Part shown: one piece after another, positions 54,297 to 62,243 of the stretch
How positions within the stretch are numbered: the stretch's first letter is position 1
Layout: each line of letters starts with the position of its first letter
DNA from: Rhizorhabdus dicambivorans
Lineage (GTDB): Bacteria; Pseudomonadota; Alphaproteobacteria; Sphingomonadales; Sphingomonadaceae
Direction: 5' to 3'
DNA length: 64,000 nt
Assembly (NCBI RefSeq): GCF_002355275.1
Contig: NZ_CP023449.1
Location: 4,962,773-5,026,772, forward strand
Program-made: the position numbers and the translations under genes
The notes under the pieces: model-generated
What the model saw: the letters and a program-made list of their open reading frames with translations, nothing else
Databases searched by the model: none
What the model was told of the DNA's origin: nothing

Positions 54297-55055
54297 ATGG
54301 CGCGCAACATCCTGATCGTCGGCCACAGCCATATCCATGCGCTGCGGCTGGCGGCGATGGCGCGGCGCGCGGCCGATCCGGATCGCCCTCGCACCCGCAC
54401 CATCTATCTGCTCGATCCGGCCTTCGCGCCGGAAATGGTGGAGGATGATTTCGGCCCCGCGCTCAAGGCGGCGATCCGCGACCAGATCGACCGCCACGAT
54501 CCGATCATCGCCTCCGCGATCGGCGGCAACGCCCATGCCGCCTTCGCGATGATCCCGCGCGACCGCTTCGATTTCGAGACCGCAGGCGGCGACACCCTGC
54601 CGCTCGACGAGGAGGCGGCGATCCTCGGCGAGGCCGAGGTCCGCGACCGGCTCCTCCCCTGGCTGGAACTGGAGATGACCCGGCTGCGGCTGCTCCGCGC
54701 GGTGGCGGGGCCGTTCTGGCACATCGAATCCCCGCCGCCGGTGCGCAGCGCCGAATGGATCATGGCGCACGCCGAGAGCTATTTCACCGAGCAGCCCGAT
54801 TATCACCGGCTCGGGATCGCCCCCGCGGGCGTGCGCTACCGCACCTGGCTGCTGGCGAGCCGAATGATCCGCAAACTGTGTGACGAACTGGGCTGCGCCT
54901 ATGTCGAGGTGCCACGCCAGCTGCGCGGGGAGGCTGGCCTATTGCGCCCCTCGCTGGCACGCGACGCCACCCATGCGGGGGAAGCCTTTGGCGAGGCGAT
55001 GCTGCAGGCCCTGGAGGCCGCGGCCGCGGAGGCCGGCTCTATCCCGTCGATGTGA
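54297..55055 (+). CDS. SGNH-hydrolase-like protein of unknown function
   Basis: A 252-residue protein without a signal peptide. It starts ILIVGHSHIHALRLAAM (strand then GHSH, a variant of the GDS block), has AIGGNAHAAF (block III-like G-x-N) and near the C-terminus ARDATHAGEAFGEAML, which fits the D-x-x-H block V. The block order suggests an SGNH fold, but the canonical Ser is within GHSH rather than GDSL. Similar proteins occur near polysaccharide or surface-modification genes. The substrate is unknown. Confidence 0.6.
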   Translation: MARNILIVGHSHIHALRLAAMARRAADPDRPRTRTIYLLDPAFAPEMVEDDFGPALKAAIRDQIDRHDPIIASAIGGNAHAAFAMIPRDRFDFETAGGDTLPLDEEAAILGEAEVRDRLLPWLELEMTRLRLLRAVAGPFWHIESPPPVRSAEWIMAHAESYFTEQPDYHRLGIAPAGVRYRTWLLASRMIRKLCDELGCAYVEVPRQLRGEAGLLRPSLARDATHAGEAFGEAMLQALEAAAAEAGSIPSM

Positions 55056-55061
55056 TGATGA

Positions 55062-55147
55062 TGGTGGAAGGGGCTGGATTCGAACCAGCGTACGCTTTCA
55101 CGGGCAGATTTACAGTCTGCTGCCTTTAACCACTCGGCCACCCTTCC
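55062..55147 (-). tRNA. trnY: tRNA-Tyr(GTA)
   Basis: On the minus strand: acceptor GGAAGGG (55147-55141) pairs with CCCTTCC, and the anticodon arm GCAGA-CTGTAAA-TCTGC has GTA in the loop. A class II variable arm, T-arm CTGG-TTCGAAT-CCAG and encoded CCA at 55064-55062 complete it. Confidence 0.95.
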
Positions 55148-55272
55148 AGAGGCGCCTGAAGCGAGGCGGCTCCATGGCCGCTCGCAGCCCGGCTGTCAAC
55201 GCTTGGCGACCGAAAAATGTCTGATGCCGCGATGCTTGCCTGAAAGCCATCCGCATCGCTAAGGCTGCACCC

Positions 55273-56016
55273 ATGCGCAGAGGCCATCGCCCTTCCCAGC
55301 CCGTCCAGGGCCGCCCCCGCTTCTGGGGGCGCCATGCCGTGATCGCGGCACTCGCCAATCCAAATCGGACGGTCCGCCGGATGTGGGGCACGCGCGAGGC
55401 GTTGTCCGCGCTCGACCTGCCGCCGGTGATCCCGGTGACCTATGCGGACGCCGCCGATCTCGGCCGGCTGGTGCCACAGGACGCGCCCCACCAGGGGCTG
55501 GTGATCGAGGTCGATCCGCTGCCCGATATCTGGCTGGGCGACCTGCTGGAGGAAGCGCAGGGCAATCGCCGCCCGCTCGTCGTCCTCGACCAGGTGACCG
55601 ATCCCCACAATGTCGGCGCGGTGCTGCGCTCGGCGGCGGCCTTCGACGCGGTCGGCATCATCACCCAGGATCGGCACGCTCCCCCGGAATCGGGCGCGCT
55701 TGCCCGTTCGGCCTCCGGCGCGCTGGAGCTGGTGCCCTGGGTCCGCGTGGTCAACCTCGCCCGTGCGCTCGACGAGGTCGCCGAGGCGGGCTTCTGGCGG
55801 ATCGGCCTGACCGGCCATGCCAAGGGAACATTGGGCGAGGTGATGGGCGACGCCCGCATCGCGGTCGTGCTGGGCGCGGAAGGCGAGGGCATGCGCCAGA
55901 ATACCGAGGCGCATTGCGACGAACTCGCCAAGCTGCCGATCAGCCCGCGCGTGGAGAGTCTCAACATCTCCAACGCCGCCGCCATCGCGCTCTACGCGAT
56001 AGCAACACGGAGCTGA
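55273..56016 (+). CDS. rlmB: 23S rRNA (guanosine-2251-2'-O)-methyltransferase RlmB / TrmH family
   Basis: A 247-residue SPOUT methyltransferase. The N-terminal substrate-binding domain (FWGRHAVIAALANPNRTVRRM) precedes a SpoU domain with LDQVTDPHNVGAVLRSAAAF, VVLGAEGEGMRQNTEAHCD and the C-terminal SLNISNAAAIALY. The layout and length fit RlmB, which modifies the peptidyl-transferase P-loop; another TrmH-type target is possible. The TGA stop lies in the loop of its own terminator hairpin. Confidence 0.9.
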   Translation: MRRGHRPSQPVQGRPRFWGRHAVIAALANPNRTVRRMWGTREALSALDLPPVIPVTYADAADLGRLVPQDAPHQGLVIEVDPLPDIWLGDLLEEAQGNRRPLVVLDQVTDPHNVGAVLRSAAAFDAVGIITQDRHAPPESGALARSASGALELVPWVRVVNLARALDEVAEAGFWRIGLTGHAKGTLGEVMGDARIAVVLGAEGEGMRQNTEAHCDELAKLPISPRVESLNISNAAAIALYAIATRS

Positions 56017-56033
56017 AGCTCCGCTGTCTTTTG
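56008..56033 (+). terminator. Intrinsic terminator of rlmB
   Basis: CGGAGC-TGAA-GCTCCG followed by CTGTCTTTTG. The rlmB stop codon TGA (56014-56016) forms part of the tetraloop. Confidence 0.7.
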
Positions 56034-56255
56034 TTGGGGCCTCAAGCGCCGGCGCCGGACATCCGTCCGGCTTGCTATCCTCGCATAAGCTCGGGCGGCC
56101 CTTGGCCTTGCGGGATGCTATGCATCCCGACGCCAAACTCTGGATGAGAGCTTAAGAGGCTCGAAGAGGCAAGCGCGTGCAGCGCGTCCGAGCGATAGCG
56201 AGGAAGCCAAGGCCAGCGGATGCTGGCCCGGCGTTTGAGGGCTCCAACAAAAAAG
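56028..56255. repeat. Large imperfect inverted-repeat element
   Basis: About 230 bp. The left arm (from CTTTTGTTGGGGCCTCAAGCG to CTATCCTCGC) and the reverse complement of the right arm (from TTTTTGTTGGAGCCCTCAAACG to TTCCTCGC) match over about 55 bp with a few differences. The centre has a further palindrome GGGATG-CTAT-GCATCCC. It fills the gap between the convergent rlmB and ferredoxin genes, has no ORF of note, and looks like a MITE-type or palindromic intergenic element. Confidence 0.7.
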
Positions 56256-56291
56256 CAAGAGACGAGAGGTCCGGGGCCGGGCCCGGACCTA

Positions 56292-56609
56292 TCAGTCTTC
56301 CGGCGCGATGGTGATGGTCAGGCCGTCCAACTCGTCGGTGACGGCGATCTGGCACGACAGGCGCGAACGCTCGTCGCGGTGGTCGCTGCTGTCGAGCAGG
56401 TCGTTCTCGTCCTCGCTCATGTCCGGCAGCAGGCCGGAGAAAGCGGGGTCGACATAGACATGGCAGGTCGCGCAGGAGCAGCAGCCGCCGCACAGGGCGA
56501 GCAGTTCGTCGATCCCGTTGTCGCGGATCGCCTCCATCACCGACAGACCCGCTTCGACGTCGAGGACCGATTCCTCACCCTCGCGCGTGACGACAACCAA
56601 CTTGGGCAT
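56292..56609 (-). CDS. [2Fe-2S] ferredoxin, adrenodoxin type
   Basis: A 105-residue ferredoxin. The cluster ligands are in [15 protein letters not shown] (C-x5-C-x2-C, with an extra Cys) and the distal [22 protein letters not shown] is the acidic partner-binding helix of adrenodoxin/putidaredoxin-like proteins. It could serve cytochrome P450s or Fe-S assembly, but neither partner is nearby. ATG 56609 is used; GTG 56615 adds two residues. Confidence 0.9.
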   Translation of the reverse strand: MPKLVVVTREGEESVLDVEAGLSVMEAIRDNGIDELLALCGGCCSCATCHVYVDPAFSGLLPDMSEDENDLLDSSDHRDERSRLSCQIAVTDELDGLTITIAPED

Positions 56610-56689
56610 TAGCACTCCCCCGAGAATATCATCCGGATTCGGGGCGGCTATGTCGTGCGCGCCACGTTAAATCAAGAGCAGGAACCGAA

Positions 56690-57334
56690 ATGAGCCTTTC
56701 CGCCGAGCAATTGCGCAACGGCCTCGACGCCCTCGCCGCGATCGAGCCCTGTTTTGCACGGATGCTCAAACAGATCGGCTATCCCGAGCCCCGCATCCGC
56801 GCACGCGGCTACCAGACCCTGCTCCGCACGATCGTCGGCCAGCAGGTCAGCGTCGCCGCCGCCTCGTCGATCTGGACGAAGCTGGAGACGATGGTGGGCG
56901 CCGGGCTGGTGCCCGAAGCGGTGGCGGCGGCGCCCGACGATCTGCTGCGCGCGGCCGGCCTGTCGCGGCAGAAGATCGCCTATGCCAAAAGCCTGGCCGA
57001 GCATGTGGCCAGCGGCGCGATCGATTTCGACCGGCTGCCCGCCGACGATGAGGAGGCGATCGCCCGGATGACCGCGATCAAGGGAATCGGGCGCTGGTCG
57101 GCCGAGATCTACCTGCTGTTCGCCGAGGGACGCGGCGACGTCTGGCCGGCGGGCGACCTGGCGGTGCAGATCGAGACGGGCCGGCTGCTGGGTCTGCCCG
57201 AGCGGCCCAGCGAGCGCGAGACGCGGCGGCTGGCGGCACCCTGGAGCCCGCATCGCGGCGCCGCCGCGATCTTCACCTGGCACAGCTATTCGGCACGGGC
57301 TGCGGCGGCCAAGGCCGACAAGATGCCGCTGTAG
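56690..57334 (+). CDS. DNA-3-methyladenine glycosylase II (AlkA-like)
   Basis: A 214-residue HhH-GPD DNA glycosylase: LRTIVGQQVSVAAASSIWTKL at about residues 44-64, then the hairpin AIKGIGRWSAEIYLLFAEGRGDVWPAGDLAVQ with catalytic Asp in the GDLAV segment. It lacks the N-terminal domain of E. coli AlkA, as in many alphaproteobacteria. It removes alkylated bases in base-excision repair. It converges with pheT, leaving 2 bp between stops. Confidence 0.9.
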   Translation: MSLSAEQLRNGLDALAAIEPCFARMLKQIGYPEPRIRARGYQTLLRTIVGQQVSVAAASSIWTKLETMVGAGLVPEAVAAAPDDLLRAAGLSRQKIAYAKSLAEHVASGAIDFDRLPADDEEAIARMTAIKGIGRWSAEIYLLFAEGRGDVWPAGDLAVQIETGRLLGLPERPSERETRRLAAPWSPHRGAAAIFTWHSYSARAAAAKADKMPL

Positions 57335-57336
57335 GG

Positions 57337-59712
57337 CTATCCCCGCAGTCGAGCCCCGACCTTCGCCGCCGCTGCGACGATCTTCTCGGAAATCGCCTGC
57401 AGCTCGGCATCGGTGAAGCTCTTCTCCGACGGCTGCAGCACCACCTCGATCGCGACCGACTTCTCGCCCTCGGCGACGCCCTGACCGACGAAGATGTCGA
57501 ACAGCTTCGCATCGACGATCGCCGCCTTGTCGGCGCCGCGCACCGCGCGGAGCAGCTCGTCGCCGGGTTTGTCGGCGGCGATCAGGAAGGCGAAGTCGCG
57601 GCGGACCGCCTGGAGCGCCGGGGGCGCATAAGCATCACGCATATGATCGTTGCCACCGCGCCGCGCCGGGATCGCGTCCAGGAAGATTTCGGCCGCCACG
57701 ACCGAGCCCTCGATATCGAAGGCGCGCGCGATTGCCGGGTGAAGCTCCCCGAACTCGGCCAGCACCGTCTTGGCACCGAGCCGCAACGAGCCCGAGCGGC
57801 CGGGATGATAGACCCCCTCCGACACCGTCTCGAACAATTGCAGCCGATCGGCCGGCGCGCCGGCCGCGGCGAGCAGTGCCACCGCCTCCGCCTTGGCGTC
57901 ATAGGCGTCGAACGGCTGCGCTCTGCCGGTCCGCCAGTCGCGCTGGAGCCGGTCGCCGGCCAGAATCAGACCGAGGGTCAGGCTCTCGCGGTCGGCCAGA
58001 TAGCGGCGGCCGATCTCGAAGAGGCGGATGCTGCCGGCCCCGCGATCGGCGTTGCGCCGCGCGGCCGCGATCAGGCCGGGCAGCAGCGACGGGCGCATGA
58101 CCTTCAGGTCCTCGCTGATCGGATTGGCCAGCGTCCATTCGCCACCGCCGAACGGCGCGGCCTCCGCCTCCGAGATGAAGCTCCACGTCACCGCCTCGTT
58201 GAGGCCGCGCGCGGCGGCGGTGCGGCGGGCGCGGCGCTCGATCATCTGCGCCTGGGTCGCGGTCGGACGGGCGACGCCCTCCCCGCGCGGCAGCGGCGTC
58301 GAGGGGATGTTGTCGATGCCGATGATGCGGACGACCTCCTCGACCAGATCGGCCGGGCCATCGATGTCGCGGCGCCAGCTGGGCACCGAGACGTTCCACA
58401 CCGCATCGATCCCGAAGCCCAGCGAGGCTAGAATCGTGCGCTGGCGATCGGCCTCGACCGCGAGGCCGGCGAGCTTCTCGGTCAGCGCCGGATCGTAGCG
58501 CAGCGCCTTGGTGCCCGAAGGCGGGGTGCCCGCCTCGACCGCCTGGGTCGGCGTGCCGCCGCAGATGTCCATTACCAGCTTCGTCGCGATGGCGAGACCC
58601 GGCCCCAGGAACTGGGGATCGACGCCCCGTTCGAAGCGGCTGCGCGCGTCGGAGGTGACGCCCAGCTTCTGCCCGGTGCGCGCGATGCTTTCAGGCGTGA
58701 AATAGGCGCATTCGATCAACACGTCGCGGGTCGCGCCGGTAACGCCCGACTTCTCGCCGCCCATGATGCCGCCGATGTCGTCGGCGCCTTCTGCGTCGGC
58801 GATGACCGTCATCGTCTCGTCTAGCGTGTAGGTCTTCTCGTTGAGCGCCAGCACCTGCTCGCCCGGCTTCGCCTTGCGCGCCACCAGCGGCCCCGTCAGC
58901 TTGGCGAGGTCATAGACGTGCAGCGGGCGGCCGTGATCGAGCATCACATAGTTTGTGATGTCGACCAGCGCCGAGATCGGCCGCTGCCCGACGGCCTTCA
59001 GCCGCCGGGCCAGCCAGTCCGGGCTGTCGCCGTTGACGACGCCCTTCACCACCCGGCCGAAGAAGGCGGGACAGCCTTCCGGATCGTCGGTGCGTATCTC
59101 GATCGGGCATTCGCCCTGGCCCTGGATCGTCGGTATGTTGAGCGACTTGAGGGTGCCGAGGCCGGCGGCCGCCAGATCGCGGGCGATACCGCGCAGGCCC
59201 ATGCAATCCTGCCGGTTCGGGGTGATCGCGACGTCTATCACGGGATCGGCGAGGCCCGCCCAGTCGACATAGACCTGGCCGATCGGTGCATCGGCGGGCA
59301 GCTCGATGATCCCGTCGTGCGATTCGCCCAGCTCCAGCTCGCGCATTGAACACATCATGCCGCGCGACTCGACGCCACGGATGGCCGCGATCTTCAAGGT
59401 GACGTCGAGCCCGGGAACATAGTCGCCCGGCTGACCCAGCACGCCCACCAGCCCGGCACGCGCATTGGGTGCGCCGCACACCACCTGAAGCGGATCGCCC
59501 TGGCCGACATCGACCGAAAGCACCTGGAGCTTGTCCGCCTGCGGATGCGGCGCGGCGCTGAGCACCCGCGCGATGCGGAACGCGCCCAGCTTCTCGGCCG
59601 GGTCCTCGACGCCCTCGACCTCGAGGCCGACCTTGGTCAGCCCCTCAAGGATCGCCGCCAGGCTCGCCTCGGTCTCCAGATGCTCCTTGAGCCAGCTCAG
59701 CGTGAACTTCAT
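57337..59712 (-). CDS. pheT: Phenylalanyl-tRNA synthetase beta subunit
   Basis: A 791-residue subunit. The N-terminus is [18 protein letters not shown], followed by the tRNA-binding (EMAP/OB) domain ([22 protein letters not shown]), the B3/B4 editing domain, the B5 domain ([20 protein letters not shown]) and the C-terminal ferredoxin-like anticodon-binding domain (LPS...[19 protein letters not shown] region). Full length. The start overlaps pheS by 4 bp. Confidence 0.96.
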   Translation of the reverse strand: MKFTLSWLKEHLETEASLAAILEGLTKVGLEVEGVEDPAEKLGAFRIARVLSAAPHPQADKLQVLSVDVGQGDPLQVVCGAPNARAGLVGVLGQPGDYVPGLDVTLKIAAIRGVESRGMMCSMRELELGESHDGIIELPADAPIGQVYVDWAGLADPVIDVAITPNRQDCMGLRGIARDLAAAGLGTLKSLNIPTIQGQGECPIEIRTDDPEGCPAFFGRVVKGVVNGDSPDWLARRLKAVGQRPISALVDITNYVMLDHGRPLHVYDLAKLTGPLVARKAKPGEQVLALNEKTYTLDETMTVIADAEGADDIGGIMGGEKSGVTGATRDVLIECAYFTPESIARTGQKLGVTSDARSRFERGVDPQFLGPGLAIATKLVMDICGGTPTQAVEAGTPPSGTKALRYDPALTEKLAGLAVEADRQRTILASLGFGIDAVWNVSVPSWRRDIDGPADLVEEVVRIIGIDNIPSTPLPRGEGVARPTATQAQMIERRARRTAAARGLNEAVTWSFISEAEAAPFGGGEWTLANPISEDLKVMRPSLLPGLIAAARRNADRGAGSIRLFEIGRRYLADRESLTLGLILAGDRLQRDWRTGRAQPFDAYDAKAEAVALLAAAGAPADRLQLFETVSEGVYHPGRSGSLRLGAKTVLAEFGELHPAIARAFDIEGSVVAAEIFLDAIPARRGGNDHMRDAYAPPALQAVRRDFAFLIAADKPGDELLRAVRGADKAAIVDAKLFDIFVGQGVAEGEKSVAIEVVLQPSEKSFTDAELQAISEKIVAAAAKVGARLRG

Positions 59713-60809
59713 GCGCCGACTCCCCCGCTCAGCGTGGGTACGTCGAGCGCGGCGAAGCCATAATGTTTCAGCCAACGCAGATCGCCGTCGAAGAAGGCGC
59801 GCAAATCATCCATCCCATATTTGAGCATGGCGAGACGATCGATCCCGCAGCCGAAGGCGAAGCCCTGCCATTCGTCGGGATCGAGCCCGCAGGCCGCGAT
59901 CACGCGCGGATGCACCATCCCCGAGCCGAGGATCTCCATCCAGCCGCCATTGGCCGCGTTCGGATCGCCACCGATCACGCGGCGGCCCTTCTCCCAGGTG
60001 AAGCCGACATCGACCTCGGCCGAGGGCTCGGTGAAGGGAAAGAAGCTGGGGCGCAGCCGCAGCACGATATCGTCGCGCTCGAAGAAGGCCTTCACGAAGG
60101 TCTCCAGCGTCCATTTGAGATGCCCCATATGGATGCCGCGATCGATCACCAGCCCCTCGACCTGGTGGAACATCGGGGTGTGGGTCGCATCCGAATCCGA
60201 GCGGTAGGTGCGGCCCGGCGCGATGATGCGGATCGGTGGCTTCTGGCTCATCATCGTGCGGATCTGCACCGGTGAGGTGTGGGTGCGCAGCAGCATCTTC
60301 TTCCCGTCTTCCCCCGCTTCATTCGGGCGGTCCGGGAAATAGAAGGTGTCGTGCATCGCGCGGGCCGGGTGGGTCTCCGGGATGTTGAGCGCGGTGAAGT
60401 TGTGCCAGTCGTCCTCGATCTCGGGGCCGGTCGCCACCGCGAAACCCAGATCGGCGAAGATCTCCGCCAGTTCGTCCATTACCTGGGCGACGGGGTGGAC
60501 CGACCCCTGCGCACCACCCGAGACACCGAGGCTCATGTCGAGCGTCTCGGTCGCCAGCCGCGCGTCGAGCGCCGCCGCTTCCAGCGCCGCCCTGCGGTCG
60601 GCGATCGCGCTGGTCACGGCTTCGCGCAGCGCGTGGATCTTCGGGCCCTCGCTCTGGCGCTGCTCGGGGGTCATGCCGCCCAGCGTCTTGAGCAGCGCAG
60701 TGATCGTGCCCGACTTGCCCAGCGTCCTGACGCGGATCGCCTCCAGATCGGCGAGGCTGCCGGCCGATGTGATTTCCGAAAGCGACTGATCCTGTTCGTT
60801 CGACACCAT
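59709..60809 (-). CDS. pheS: Phenylalanyl-tRNA synthetase alpha subunit
   Basis: A 366-residue class II synthetase catalytic subunit: [19 protein letters not shown], motif 2 [15 protein letters not shown] and [21 protein letters not shown], and motif 3 [18 protein letters not shown]. It charges tRNA-Phe with PheT. I use the ATG of [10 protein letters not shown]; the open frame upstream is not family-like. A GIY-YIG gene lies just upstream, 16 bp away on the same strand. Confidence 0.96.
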   Translation of the reverse strand: MVSNEQDQSLSEITSAGSLADLEAIRVRTLGKSGTITALLKTLGGMTPEQRQSEGPKIHALREAVTSAIADRRAALEAAALDARLATETLDMSLGVSGGAQGSVHPVAQVMDELAEIFADLGFAVATGPEIEDDWHNFTALNIPETHPARAMHDTFYFPDRPNEAGEDGKKMLLRTHTSPVQIRTMMSQKPPIRIIAPGRTYRSDSDATHTPMFHQVEGLVIDRGIHMGHLKWTLETFVKAFFERDDIVLRLRPSFFPFTEPSAEVDVGFTWEKGRRVIGGDPNAANGGWMEILGSGMVHPRVIAACGLDPDEWQGFAFGCGIDRLAMLKYGMDDLRAFFDGDLRWLKHYGFAALDVPTLSGGVGA

Positions 60810-60825
60810 TACCCCACAATCTTCG

Positions 60826-61137
60826 TCATTCCGGGCCGGAAAGGTCGAAACCCAACCCTTCCGCCAGATCAATCCAATCGGGATTGGAGGCCTCAATCAG
60901 ATTGAGCTTCCAGTCCCGCCGCCACTCCTTGAGCTGCTTCTCCCGCGCGATCGCCATGATCATGTCGCCGAACAGCTCAAAATGGACGAGACGCGTGACC
61001 CCGTAGCGGCTGGTAAAGCCTTTGATCAAGCTTTCCCGATGCTGGTGAAGCCGCCCTGGGAGATCGGACGTCACTCCGACATACAGCCTGCCGTGCTTTC
61101 CGCTGGCCAGGATGTAGACCACCGGCTGCTTTTCCAC
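60826..61137 (-). CDS. GIY-YIG nuclease-superfamily protein
   Basis: A 103-residue small protein: [23 protein letters not shown] is the GIY-YIG motif region (YIL...LYVG) with the conserved Arg, then [22 protein letters not shown] and [18 protein letters not shown]. This is the stand-alone YhbQ/UPF0213-like group, probably a structure-specific DNA nuclease; the role is unknown. It is 16 bp upstream of pheS in the same direction. Confidence 0.88.
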   Translation of the reverse strand: MEKQPVVYILASGKHGRLYVGVTSDLPGRLHQHRESLIKGFTSRYGVTRLVHFELFGDMIMAIAREKQLKEWRRDWKLNLIEASNPDWIDLAEGLGFDLSGPE

Positions 61138-61204
61138 ACAACATCCCCCCTGTCATTCCCGCGCAGCCGGAACCTTTGCGAAAAGAGTCGCCCGCCCCCA
61201 ACAC

Positions 61205-61349
61205 GCGTCATCCTCGCGGATGCGGGGATCCATAACCCCTTCCGCCAAGAGGTTCGAGCTTCAGAGAATATGGATTCCCGCCTTCGGCATGTAGCCGAAG
61301 TTTATCCTGAGCGCCTGCCTTGCAGGCAGTCGAAGGGCGGGAATGACGG
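61205..61349. repeat. Composite palindromic repeat region
   Basis: An outer unit, CGCGTCATCCTCGCGGATGCGGGGATCC...ATGGATTCCCGCC...GGCGGGAATGACGG, is interrupted by a second type, CTTCGGCATGTAGCCGAAG...CCTGCCTTGCAGG...CGAAGGG, which itself contains two hairpins. The rest of 61138-61482 holds only the rplT terminator; I see no gene in this 345-bp stretch. Confidence 0.6.
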
Positions 61350-61421
61350 CTTTGGAGTGACGGGATTATTCAAGGGTCGCGCGCTGGCGGGAATGAGGAG
61401 CTTCGGGTATGCGCCGCACCG

Positions 61422-61460
61422 AAAAACAAAAAGGGCGCGGTGACCCTGGCCACCACGCCC
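61422..61460 (-). terminator. Intrinsic terminator of rpmI-rplT
   Basis: On the minus strand, GGGCGTGGTG...CACCGCGCCC followed by TTTTTGTTTTT, about 20 bp after the rplT stop. Confidence 0.88.
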
Positions 61461-61482
61461 CTCCTGTCTCTAGTCCGAAGAC

Positions 61483-61860
61483 TTACGCCGCGACGCGGGC
61501 GCCTTCGGGAAGGGCGGCCTTGGCCTGGGCGATGATGCCGCTAAAGGCCGCGCCCTCGTGCATGGCGAGATCGGCCAGGACCTTCCGGTCCAGCTCGATG
61601 CCCGCAAGCTTCAGGCCGTGCATGAACACGCCGTAGGTCAGGCCTTCGGCGCGGACCGCGGCGTTGATGCGCTGGATCCACAGCGCGCGGAACGAGCGCT
61701 TCTTAACCTTGCGGTCGCGATAGGCGTACTGGCCGGCCTTCTCGACCGCCTGACGCGCGATGCGGATGGTGTTCTTGCGGCGACCATAATAGCCCTTAGC
61801 CGCGCCAAGAATGCGCTTATGCTTGGCGTTGGTGGTCGTACCGCGCTTGACGCGTGCCAT
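61483..61860 (-). CDS. rplT: Ribosomal protein L20
   Basis: A 125-residue 50S protein: [41 protein letters not shown], and [21 protein letters not shown] are the universally conserved stretches. It is cotranscribed with rpmI, 13 bp upstream. infC is not adjacent. Confidence 0.98.
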   Translation of the reverse strand: MARVKRGTTTNAKHKRILGAAKGYYGRRKNTIRIARQAVEKAGQYAYRDRKVKKRSFRALWIQRINAAVRAEGLTYGVFMHGLKLAGIELDRKVLADLAMHEGAAFSGIIAQAKAALPEGARVAA

Positions 61861-61873
61861 CTACCGGCCCTCC

Positions 61874-62077
61874 TCAGTTCAGGCCGTACGGCGCCCAGAG
61901 CTTCACGCGGGCCGTATCGGCCTCGGCGAGAACGCTGGTGCCGCGATTCTGGCGGATATATTTGGCGTTGTGGCTGATCAGGCGGTGGCGCTTGCCGGCG
62001 ACACCATGCTTGATCTTGCCCGTTGCCGTGAGCTTGAAGCGTTTTTTGACGCCGCTCTTGGTCTTGAGCTTGGGCAT
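61874..62077 (-). CDS. rpmI: Ribosomal protein L35
   Basis: A 67-residue basic 50S protein: [21 protein letters not shown] followed by [14 protein letters not shown]. The length and sequence are standard. AAGGAGAC just upstream of its ATG is the ribosome-binding site. It is the first gene of the rpmI-rplT operon. Confidence 0.97.
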   Translation of the reverse strand: MPKLKTKSGVKKRFKLTATGKIKHGVAGKRHRLISHNAKYIRQNRGTSVLAEADTARVKLWAPYGLN

Positions 62078-62160
62078 TTTCGTCTCCTTATATGCGACGT
62101 TTGCAGACAGCCACGGCAGCCCATTCAGCCGGACCGTCCATCAAATCGCGGAAGCGCGGG

Positions 62161-62189
62161 CCTATAAGGGGGTCCCCACCCGATTGCAA
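62161..62189 (-). promoter_or_regulatory. Candidate promoter of rpmI-rplT
   Basis: On the minus strand TTGCAA (62189-62184), a 17-base spacer and TATAGG (62166-62161), about 85 bp upstream of rpmI. It is close to the sigma-70 type consensus. Confidence 0.55.
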
Positions 62190-62243
62190 CCCATGACGGC
62201 CCCAGCGCGGAACCGCCCTGTATCCCGGTGGTTTCACCGGGTC

